A stretch of DNA of 64,000 bases from Azospirillum sp. B510. Lineage in GTDB: Bacteria > Pseudomonadota > Alphaproteobacteria > Azospirillales > Azospirillaceae. The stretch spans positions 434,001 through 498,000 of the forward strand of contig NC_013855.1 of the NCBI RefSeq assembly GCF_000010725.1, written 5' to 3'. A program made the translations under genes and the position numbers. The notes under the pieces are model-generated. The model was not told the DNA's origin. It worked only from the letters and a program-made list of their open reading frames with translations, and made no database searches. Below are positions 57,680 through 64,000 of the stretch, piece after piece; the first letter of the stretch is position 1, and the number at the start of each line of letters is the position of its first letter.

Positions 57680-59258
57680 GAACGGTCTCCGGCAGGATGT
57701 CGCGCAAAATGTCCCAATGCCCGGCCATCAGCAGGCCGAGCTGGCTGACCGACACCCGGTCATGCGGCAGCAGCGGGGTGAGACGCCCGTGATAGGCGAC
57801 GGTGACGCAGTCGGCCAGCGCCAGGATCTCGTCCAGATCCTCGGAGATCAGCAGCACCCCGGCCCCGGCGGCGCGGGCGTCGAGCAAGCGGCCGTGGACG
57901 TAGGACACGGCACCGATGTCGAGCCCGCGCGTCGGCTGGCTCGCCAGGATCAAATCCGGCCCATGGGCCAGCGTGCGGCCCAGGATCAGCTTCTGCATGT
58001 TGCCGCCCGACAGCAACTGGGTGCGGGCGTCGGGGCCGGGGCAGCGGACGTCGAACTCCTCGATCACTCTGCGGGCGTAGGCCCTTGCCGCGCCCCGCCG
58101 CAGCACGCCGAAGCGGGAGAAGGCGCGGTCGTGGTAGCGCTCGGCGATCAGGTTCTCCCACACCGCCATGGCGCCGACCAGACCGGCGCTGTGCCGGTCC
58201 TCCGGGATGCGGGCGACGCCGCGCCGGACCATGTCGGCCGGGTCGCCATGCTCCACCACGCTGCCTTTCAAGGACAGCCTGCCGGCGTCGGGGCGGATCA
58301 GGCCGCTGACCAGCTCCGCCAGTGCCGTCTGGCCGTTGCCCGACACGCCGGCGATGCCGACCACCTGATGGCGGCGCACCGTCAGCTCGACCGCGTCGAG
58401 CAGCGGACGGCCATGGCCGGAGGCCACCGTGACGCCCGCCAGCTCCAGCACCGGCTCGCCGGGGCTGAGCGGGGCGGGGGCCGGTGGCTTGACGCCGCGG
58501 CCGACCATCAGTTCGGCGAGCTTGGCGCGGTCGGTGGAGGCGGTGGCGTGGGTGGCGACCAGCTTGCCGGCGCGCAGCACGGCGACGGTGTCGCTGGCGG
58601 CGAAGACCTCGTTCATCTTGTGGCTGATGAAGACGACGGCGAGCCCGTCGGCGGTCAGCCGGCGCAGCGTGTCGAACAGCCCGGCCGATTCCTGCGGCGT
58701 CAGCACCGCCGTCGGCTCGTCGAGGATCAGGATGCGGGCGTCACGGTAGAGCGCCTTCAGGATCTCCACCCGCTGGCGCTCGCCGACCGACAGGTCGCCG
58801 ACCAGCGCATCCGGCCGCACCTCCAGCCCGAAGCGCTGGGACAGGTCGAGCAGCCGGCGGCGGGCCGCACCCCGGTCGGAACGCCAGCGCCACAGCGATT
58901 CGGTGCCGACGGCGATGTTGTCCAGCACCGACAGATTGTCCGCCAGGGTGAAATGCTGGTGGACCATGCCGATGCCGGCCCCCAGCGCCGCGCGGGGCGA
59001 GCCCGGCGGCAGCGGGCGGCCGAACGCCTCGATGGTTCCCTCGTCGGCGACGTAATGGCCGAAGAGGATGTTCATCAGGGTGGTCTTGCCGGCGCCATTC
59101 TCGCCCAGCAGAGCCAGCACCTCGCCGGCGCGCAGCGTCAGCGAGATGCCGTCATTGGCGAGCAGCGGGCCGAACCGCTTGGAAATGCCGGCGAGCCGGA
59201 GGACGACCTCCGGCCCGCCATTCAGGGCTTCCGACATCGGGGAGGCGCCGGGCGTCAC
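57669..59258 (-). CDS. Nucleobase/nucleoside ABC transporter ATPase (YufO/NupO type)
   Basis: A 529-residue tandem ABC ATPase. The first half has Walker A GENGAGKTT (near residue 52), LSVGERQRVEILKAL and LILDEPTAVLTP. The second has the degenerate P-loop GVSGNGQTALAELVSG and LLSGGNMQKLILGR, as is normal for sugar/nucleoside importers of this type. It starts within the binding-protein stop (ATGA). Met8 (59237) is an alternative start. Confidence 0.9.
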   Translation of the reverse strand: MTPGASPMSEALNGGPEVVLRLAGISKRFGPLLANDGISLTLRAGEVLALLGENGAGKTTLMNILFGHYVADEGTIEAFGRPLPPGSPRAALGAGIGMVHQHFTLADNLSVLDNIAVGTESLWRWRSDRGAARRRLLDLSQRFGLEVRPDALVGDLSVGERQRVEILKALYRDARILILDEPTAVLTPQESAGLFDTLRRLTADGLAVVFISHKMNEVFAASDTVAVLRAGKLVATHATASTDRAKLAELMVGRGVKPPAPAPLSPGEPVLELAGVTVASGHGRPLLDAVELTVRRHQVVGIAGVSGNGQTALAELVSGLIRPDAGRLSLKGSVVEHGDPADMVRRGVARIPEDRHSAGLVGAMAVWENLIAERYHDRAFSRFGVLRRGAARAYARRVIEEFDVRCPGPDARTQLLSGGNMQKLILGRTLAHGPDLILASQPTRGLDIGAVSYVHGRLLDARAAGAGVLLISEDLDEILALADCVTVAYHGRLTPLLPHDRVSVSQLGLLMAGHWDILRDILPETVHAA

Positions 59259-60274
59259 ATCGTCGACTTCGGTTCGGCGTCGTTGACCTTCACGGTGAAC
59301 TTGCCGTCGCGGATCTGCTGCTCGCGCTCCTTGACCTTCGCCTTGATGGCGTCGGGAACCTTCGCTTCGAAGGTGCCGAGCGGGGCGAGGCTGGAGCCCT
59401 TGTGCGCCATCATGCTGTAGGGGCCGTAATCCTCGGCCTTGTAGCCGCCGGCCTTCACCGCGGCGATGGCGCGCTCCACCGACGGCTCCATGTGCCAGAG
59501 CGCGCTGGCGACGACGGTGTCGGGATATTGCGGCTGGGTGTCGATGACGTTGCCGATGGCGAGCACCTTGCGCTCCTTGGCGGCATCCGACACGCCGAAG
59601 CGCTCGGCATACATCACGTCGGCGCCGCGGTCGATCATGGCGAAGGCGGCCTCCTTGGCCTTGGGCGGGTCGAACCAGGAGCCGATGAAGCTGACCGAGA
59701 ACTTGACCTGCGGGTTGACCTCCTTGGCGCCTTCCATGAAGGCGTTCATCAGGCGGTTGACCTCGGGGATCGGATAGCCGCCGACCATGCCGATGACGTT
59801 CGACTTGGTCATGCCGCCGGCGACCATGCCGGAGAGATAGGCCGGCTCCTGGATGTAGTTGTCGAAGACCGAGAAGTTCGGCTCCTGCGGCTTGAAGCTG
59901 GAGCCCATGACGAAGGCGGTCTTCGGATAATCCTTGGCGACGGCGCGGGCGGCGCGTTCCACCCCGAACACCTCGCCGAACACGAGCTGCTGGCCGGCTT
60001 CGGCATATTGGCGCATCACGCGCTCATAATCGGTGTTGGCGACCGATTCGGCCCAGACATACTCGATCTCGCCACGGTCGGCGGCGGCCTTCAGCGCGAC
60101 ATGGATGCGGCTGACCCATTGCTGCTCGATCGGCACGGTGTAGATGCCGGCGACCTTCAGCTTGCCTTCGGCCAGCGCCGGCAGCGTCCCGCCGGCGACC
60201 GCGGCGAAGGCGAGCGCGGCGACGCCGCCCAGCACCGCGCGGCGCGTCATGTCCGCCTTCCCAAAGACCGTCAT
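59255..60274 (-). CDS. BMP-family (PnrA-like) nucleoside/nucleobase-binding protein
   Basis: A 339-residue periplasmic binding protein of the basic-membrane-protein family, which binds purine nucleosides or related bases. The signal MTRRAVLGGVAALAFAAVAG is Tat-like (cleavage after ALAEG, near residue 39). The mature part opens LKVAGIYTVPIEQQWVSRIH and contains VIGMVGGYPIPEVNRLMNAF. ATG 60274 has a GGGGGAT-type site; an in-frame ATG at 60304 also has a good site and adds ten residues. It is the first gene of bmp-ATPase-permease-permease-codA, all overlapping or nearly so, behind a sigma-54 promoter. Confidence 0.88.
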   Translation of the reverse strand: MTVFGKADMTRRAVLGGVAALAFAAVAGGTLPALAEGKLKVAGIYTVPIEQQWVSRIHVALKAAADRGEIEYVWAESVANTDYERVMRQYAEAGQQLVFGEVFGVERAARAVAKDYPKTAFVMGSSFKPQEPNFSVFDNYIQEPAYLSGMVAGGMTKSNVIGMVGGYPIPEVNRLMNAFMEGAKEVNPQVKFSVSFIGSWFDPPKAKEAAFAMIDRGADVMYAERFGVSDAAKERKVLAIGNVIDTQPQYPDTVVASALWHMEPSVERAIAAVKAGGYKAEDYGPYSMMAHKGSSLAPLGTFEAKVPDAIKAKVKEREQQIRDGKFTVKVNDAEPKSTM

Positions 60275-60447
60275 CGCCCGATCCCCCATCCTCCGAACCG
60301 ACATTTCCCTGTCCCCTTCGTCGCTGAGCATCGTTGGTTGTCCATACCGGCAGCAAGGCGGCCGATCCGCCGGTACATGAATACCCGCGAATGCCTCTGC
60401 AAATCCATGAACCAAATCCATCAACCGGTAAGGGCCCTGCCTGCAAA

Positions 60448-60463
60448 TGCAACGGAAATGCCA
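60448..60463 (-). promoter_or_regulatory. Sigma-54 promoter of the bmp-codA operon
   Basis: On the minus strand, TGGCATT-N4-TTGCA reads with the GG and GC dinucleotides exactly 12 bp apart, as in -24/-12 promoters. Transcription would start near 60436, about 160 bp before the bmp start codon. No clear NtrC dyad was spotted upstream. Confidence 0.6.
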
Positions 60464-60592
60464 TCGGCCGCAGCCGCCGTCCGCCTTGCCGGAGTGGCGT
60501 TCCGGCCGGTCAGGACGCCGCTGTATGGCTGAAAAAAGGGCAGCGTTTCTTGGCGGTTTGGTCAAGATTCTGGCGCCCCGCTCCTCGCCTGA

Positions 60593-60772
60593 TCAGGAGG
60601 TGTCCCGTTGCCCGGCACGCTTTCCGGTATATTTTCCGGCATCGCTCCGGCAGCGGTCGGAGCAGTATTTCACCTCCTCCCACACCCGTTCCCATTTCTT
60701 GCGCCAGGTGAAGGGGCGGTTGCAGACCGGGCAGGTCTTGGCCGGCAGATCGGCCTTCCTGACGCCCCTCAT
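60593..60772 (-). CDS. DUF2256 small zinc-finger-like protein
   Basis: 59 residues ([20 protein letters not shown], then [21 protein letters not shown]). The C-x2-C...C-x3-C set and the FxWRKKWxxxWxxVxYCSxxC core match DUF2256, which is often found near photolyase/cryptochrome genes. None is seen here. It overlaps the end of the IclR gene by 4 bp (ATGA) and so is translationally coupled to it. It lies below usual gene-size cut-offs. Confidence 0.85.
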   Translation of the reverse strand: MRGVRKADLPAKTCPVCNRPFTWRKKWERVWEEVKYCSDRCRSDAGKYTGKRAGQRDTS

Positions 60773-61644
60773 GCCGGGCCGCCGCCCAGCACCGCGGCGG
60801 GACGGCGCAGCACCGGATCGAAGGGGTTCAACTGGCGGCTGATCGCGGACGACTCGCGCTTCAGGATGTCGACCACCACCGGCAGCCTTTCCTCGTTCAG
60901 CCTTTCGCTGATGGTGCCGACGCTGAGTGCGGCCACCGCGTGGCCGTCGCGGTCCAGCACCGGAACCGCGACGCCCGACATGCCCGGCAGCAGGCCGGTG
61001 GAGCGGCTGGCATAGCCCAGATCGCGCACCCGGGCGATCTCGGTGCGCAGATAGACCTCGTCGATGATGCCGACCCCCTGCATGCGCGGCAGGTTGAAGC
61101 GGATCACCTCCTCCCGTTCCTCCTCGTGCAGGAAGGCGAGGATTGCGAGGCTGCCCTGGCCGACGCCCAGCGTCACCCGGCCGCCGATGTCGCCGGTGAA
61201 GGAGCGGATGGGGAAGGGGCCCTCGCTGCGGTCCAGACACACCGCGTCGAAGCCGCTGCGCACCAGCAGGAAGATGGTGTCGCGCAGGGTCGCCGACAGG
61301 CGCAGCAGGATCGGCCGGCAGATGTCGCGCAGATTGTTCGGGTTGCCGGCCTGGGCGGCCAGTCCGAACAGGTCGATGCCCAGCCGGTAGCGCTTGGTCG
61401 CCTTGTCGGCCTCCACCATCCCCTCCTCCACCAGGATTTTCAGCAGGCGGTGGACGGTCGGCGGGGTCAGGTCGAGGCCGCGGGCGATGTCGGTCAGCCT
61501 GGCCCCCGTCTCGTTGAAGGAGGCCAGCAGCCGCAGGATCGCCAGCCCGCGTTGCAGGCTGGACTTGCCCCCGGCTTCGTCGCCGCCCGCAGCGTTCCTG
61601 GGTTCGGCCGCGCTGGAACCGGTTTCGCGGAGATCGGCGGTCAT
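60769..61644 (-). CDS. IclR-family transcriptional regulator
   Basis: A 291-residue IclR regulator with the winged helix at about 28-85 ([20 protein letters not shown]) and the effector domain after it ([40 protein letters not shown]). Its start is taken at ATG 61644 (MTADLRETG); the open frame continues 25 codons further into the divergent promoter. It diverges from potABC, which it probably controls through the palindrome at 61689-61703. DUF2256 is co-transcribed. Confidence 0.88.
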   Translation of the reverse strand: MTADLRETGSSAAEPRNAAGGDEAGGKSSLQRGLAILRLLASFNETGARLTDIARGLDLTPPTVHRLLKILVEEGMVEADKATKRYRLGIDLFGLAAQAGNPNNLRDICRPILLRLSATLRDTIFLLVRSGFDAVCLDRSEGPFPIRSFTGDIGGRVTLGVGQGSLAILAFLHEEEREEVIRFNLPRMQGVGIIDEVYLRTEIARVRDLGYASRSTGLLPGMSGVAVPVLDRDGHAVAALSVGTISERLNEERLPVVVDILKRESSAISRQLNPFDPVLRRPAAVLGGGPA

Positions 61645-61688
61645 ATTCGGCTCGCTACGAAAATTGATGATGTCTGCCGCCCCATCTA

Positions 61689-61703
61689 TTCCGTATATCG
61701 GAA
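61689..61703. promoter_or_regulatory. Palindrome TTCCG-N5-CGGAA, candidate IclR operator
   Basis: A perfect 15-bp dyad in the 187-bp intergenic space, 45 bp before the IclR start. Arms and spacing are like IclR-family half-sites. The region around it is AT-rich, consistent with overlapping divergent promoters. Confidence 0.5.
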
Positions 61704-61831
61704 GCTTTTGCAAAATCATTTCTTTCTATGGAAAAAGCGGATTGACGCGAATGGTCGGGAGACGGAACCATCGGAGCAACAGGTGGGGCCCGGAGACCGG
61801 AGCCGTTTGTCGCAAGAGGGAGAATTCCCCC

Positions 61832-62926
61832 GTGTCGTTCCTCGAATTGAAAAACATCACCAAGCGTTACGGCCCGCTGACCGCGGTCGGTGACGTCTCG
61901 CTGTCGGTGGAGAAGGGGGAGTTCGTCTCTCTGCTCGGGCCGTCGGGCTGCGGCAAGACCACGACCCTCCAGATGATCGCCGGTTTCGTCGAGCCGTCGG
62001 CCGGCACCATCCGGCTGGACGGGCGCGACATCACGCATGCCAAGGCGAACAGCCGGGGACTGGGCATCGTGTTCCAGAGCTACGCGCTGTTCCCGCACAT
62101 GACCGTCTTCGACAATGTCAGCTTCGGCCTGGAGATGCGGCGCGTGCCCAAGGGCGAGCGCAGGCCGCGGGTGGAGGAGGCGCTGTCGCTGGTCCATCTC
62201 GCCCCCTATGCCAAGCGCTATCCGCGCGAATTGTCGGGCGGCCAGCGCCAGCGCGTGGCGCTGGCGCGCGCCCTGGTGATCCGCCCGCCGGTGCTGCTGC
62301 TGGACGAGCCGCTGTCGAACCTGGACGCCAAGCTGCGCGAGGCGATGCAGTTCGAACTGCGCGAGATCCAGCGCAAGGTCGGCACCACCACCGTCATGGT
62401 CACCCATGATCAGGCGGAAGCCTTCTCGATCAGCGACCGCGTCGTGGTGATGGAGGCCGGGCGCATCACCCAGATCGACCAGCCCTATCGCATCTACGAG
62501 CATCCGGAGACGGAGTTCATCTCCCGCTTCGTCGGCAAGACCAACCTGCTGCCGGGCAAGGTCGCCAGCGCGACCGGCGCCGGCGCCACGGTGTCGCTGG
62601 CCGGCATCGCCGTGCCGGTGGAGACCGCCGGCCTGTCGGTGGGGGACACGGTGACCCTGTGCATCCGGCCGGAGAAGCTGCGCCTGACCGTGCCGTCCAA
62701 CGGGCTGCTGACCGGCCGCGTCGCCGACCGCTTCTTCCTGGGCAGCCAATGGCTCTACCACATCGACGGGCCGCTCGGCACGCTGATGGTGGTGACGCCG
62801 AACGACGGCTCCGCCCCGGCGGAGCAGGGGGCGCCGGTCGGGCTGGAGTGGTCGCCCTCGGTCGTGCGCGTCCATCGCGGCGCCATGGCGGAGGCGCCCG
62901 ATGTGGCGCTGGAGGTGACGGGATGA
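61832..62926 (+). CDS. potA: Spermidine/putrescine-type ABC transporter ATPase
   Basis: A 364-residue ATPase of the PotA class: Walker A GPSGCGKT (36-43), signature LSGGQRQRVALARAL (133-147), Walker B LLLDEPLSNLDAKLR and a C-terminal TOBE region (IRPEKLRL). A GTG start at 61832 has GAGGGAGA upstream and gives the family length; a far longer open frame upstream crosses the divergent IclR gene. Polyamine specificity is by family; opine- or iron-type relatives are possible. Confidence 0.88.
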   Translation: MSFLELKNITKRYGPLTAVGDVSLSVEKGEFVSLLGPSGCGKTTTLQMIAGFVEPSAGTIRLDGRDITHAKANSRGLGIVFQSYALFPHMTVFDNVSFGLEMRRVPKGERRPRVEEALSLVHLAPYAKRYPRELSGGQRQRVALARALVIRPPVLLLDEPLSNLDAKLREAMQFELREIQRKVGTTTVMVTHDQAEAFSISDRVVVMEAGRITQIDQPYRIYEHPETEFISRFVGKTNLLPGKVASATGAGATVSLAGIAVPVETAGLSVGDTVTLCIRPEKLRLTVPSNGLLTGRVADRFFLGSQWLYHIDGPLGTLMVVTPNDGSAPAEQGAPVGLEWSPSVVRVHRGAMAEAPDVALEVTG

Positions 62927-63831
62927 GTGGCGCCACTTCCGACGCCGCTTCCGGCGTCACGCCCGGTGACGAGACACCCGCGCGCCGTGTCCGGTCCGCC
63001 CCGTTCCTGCTGTCGGCGCCGGCCGCCTTGCTGTTCGCGGCGCTGGTGCTGACCCCGCTGTTCCTGACGGCGCTCCTGTCCTTCAACCAGTTCGACTATG
63101 CGACCGGGCGGACCGGCGGCTTCACGCTGGAGCATTACCTGTCGGTGGTGACCGACGAGTATTATCTGGAAATCTTCCTGCGCACCTTCCGCATCTCCGC
63201 CCTGGCGACCGCCATCTGCGTGGTGATCGGCGTGCCGGAGGCCTACATCCTCAGCCGGATGACCAATCCCTGGCGCTCGGTCTTCCTGCTGGTGATCCTG
63301 GCGCCGCTGCTGGTCTCGGTCGTCGTGCGCGCCTTCGGCTGGAGCATGCTGCTGGGCCCCGAGGGGCCGGTGAACGGGGCGCTGATCGCGCTCGGCATCG
63401 GCCGGATGAAGCTGCTCTACAGCGAGGGCACGGTGATCGTGGCGCTGGTCCACGTGATGTTGCCATTCATGGTGATCCCGGTCTGGACCTCGCTGCAAAA
63501 GCTGGATCCGGCGGTGGAGCAGGCGGCGCTGTCCTTCGGCGCCTCGCGCGCCACGGCCATCGTCCGGGTGGTGGCGCCGCAGATCCTGCCCGGCATCCTG
63601 TCGGGAAGCCTGATCGTCTTCGGCCTCAGCGCCAGCGCCTTCGCCATCCCCGGCCTGCTGGGCGGGCGGCGGCTGAAGATGGTCGCGACCGTGGTCTACG
63701 ACCAGTATCTCAGCGACCTCAACTGGCCGATGGGGGCGGCGGTCGCCGTGATCCTGCTGGCCGCCAACCTGATCATCATGCTGACCTACCACCGCATGGT
63801 GGAAGGCCATTACCGCCGCCGGCTGGGGTGA
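62923..63831 (+). CDS. potB: Spermidine/putrescine-type ABC permease
   Basis: A 302-residue inner-membrane permease with about six helices. The coupling loop AALSFGASRATAIVRVVAPQ lies near residue 202 and PGILSGSLIVFGLSASAFAI follows. Its ATG overlaps the potA stop (ATGA). A long proline/serine-rich N-terminal tail precedes helix 1. Confidence 0.88.
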   Translation: MSGATSDAASGVTPGDETPARRVRSAPFLLSAPAALLFAALVLTPLFLTALLSFNQFDYATGRTGGFTLEHYLSVVTDEYYLEIFLRTFRISALATAICVVIGVPEAYILSRMTNPWRSVFLLVILAPLLVSVVVRAFGWSMLLGPEGPVNGALIALGIGRMKLLYSEGTVIVALVHVMLPFMVIPVWTSLQKLDPAVEQAALSFGASRATAIVRVVAPQILPGILSGSLIVFGLSASAFAIPGLLGGRRLKMVATVVYDQYLSDLNWPMGAAVAVILLAANLIIMLTYHRMVEGHYRRRLG

Positions 63832-63838
63832 GCACGCC

Positions 63839-64000
63839 ATGACCCGCAACGGACCCGTCGCCCTGTTCTTCCACACGCTGGTCGTCATCTTCATGCTGGC
63901 GCCGCTGGTGATCGTCTGCCTCGTCGCCTTCACGCCGGGAAACACGCTGTCGCTGCCGACCAAGGGTTTTTCCCTGCGCTGGTTCGAGGCGGTGTTCCAT
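63839..64000 (+). CDS. potC: Spermidine/putrescine-type ABC permease, 3'-truncated
   Basis: The first 54 residues are in the window: a hydrophobic helix (ALFFHTLVVIFMLAPLVIVC) followed by FSLRWFEAVF, the typical start of PotC-like permeases. It starts 7 bp after potB and continues beyond the window. A binding protein gene presumably follows. Confidence 0.85.
   Translation, partial: MTRNGPVALFFHTLVVIFMLAPLVIVCLVAFTPGNTLSLPTKGFSLRWFEAVFH

Overview
The window looks like chromosome of an alphaproteobacterium of the Azospirillum type (Rhodospirillales). This rests on the very high GC content with GC-rich third codon positions, several chemoreceptors, a PhyR-type stress regulator (a family confined to Alphaproteobacteria), many ABC importers for small nitrogen- and carbon-containing solutes, and GC-rich dispersed hairpin repeats. 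No prophage, insertion sequence, CRISPR array or integrase was seen. Genus-level placement is an inference from gene content; no database was searched.

Layout. 1-4907: a membrane chemoreceptor cut by the window start, a LysR regulator and a soluble triple-PAS chemoreceptor. 4949-13341: an oxalate block with an IclR regulator diverging from gntR-oxc-frc, followed by a succinyl-CoA-synthetase-like sucCD pair and a second IclR gene. 13747-18255: a quinone oxidoreductase, an envelope set (Tat-type amidase, BON lipoprotein, periplasmic repeat protein) and a 55-residue DUF465-like protein. 18402-22448: an unknown gene, a 323-bp inverted-repeat element, purU, an isolated phyR and an unknown 177-residue protein. 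22820-26381: an aryl-CoA-ligase-like enzyme, a YdjC-type deacetylase and a DMT exporter. 26801-32603: a dppABCDF-type peptide importer with a hairpin array after dppA. 32689-36768: an LprI-like protein, yajQ, two small unknowns and an OxlT-like oxalate/formate antiporter. 36782-39856: an S49 peptidase, trmN6 and a DUF2007 gene facing ispB. 39930-40430: two identical tRNA-Pro(CGG) genes in tandem. 40449-44879: a PPP-type phosphatase, a TPR-glycosyltransferase, a LivJ-like binding protein and a TRIC-type channel. 45063-47938: copA-cueR. 48028-54355: an MFS exporter, a PRC-barrel protein, metXW, and divergently a chorismate mutase and hisC. 54420-60274: a BMP/YufOPQ-type importer with codA. 60593-64000: DUF2256 and an IclR gene diverging from potABC, which runs off the window end.

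How the genes work together. OxlT would exchange oxalate for formate. Frc moves CoA from formyl-CoA to oxalate, and Oxc decarboxylates oxalyl-CoA to formyl-CoA. The most interesting signal is that the core ATCTGGTAT occurs in the control region of gntR-oxc and twice in front of the oxlT gene 29 kb away, suggesting that the oxalate GntR controls both. PurU also releases formate and may belong to the same one-carbon economy. The BMP-codA operon has a well-spaced sigma-54 promoter, pointing to nitrogen-controlled scavenging of nucleobases. copA-cueR has a textbook MerR-type promoter with a 19-bp spacer.

Limits. Start codons were chosen by ribosome-binding site and family length and several are uncertain. 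Operators and small RNAs are pattern-based proposals.
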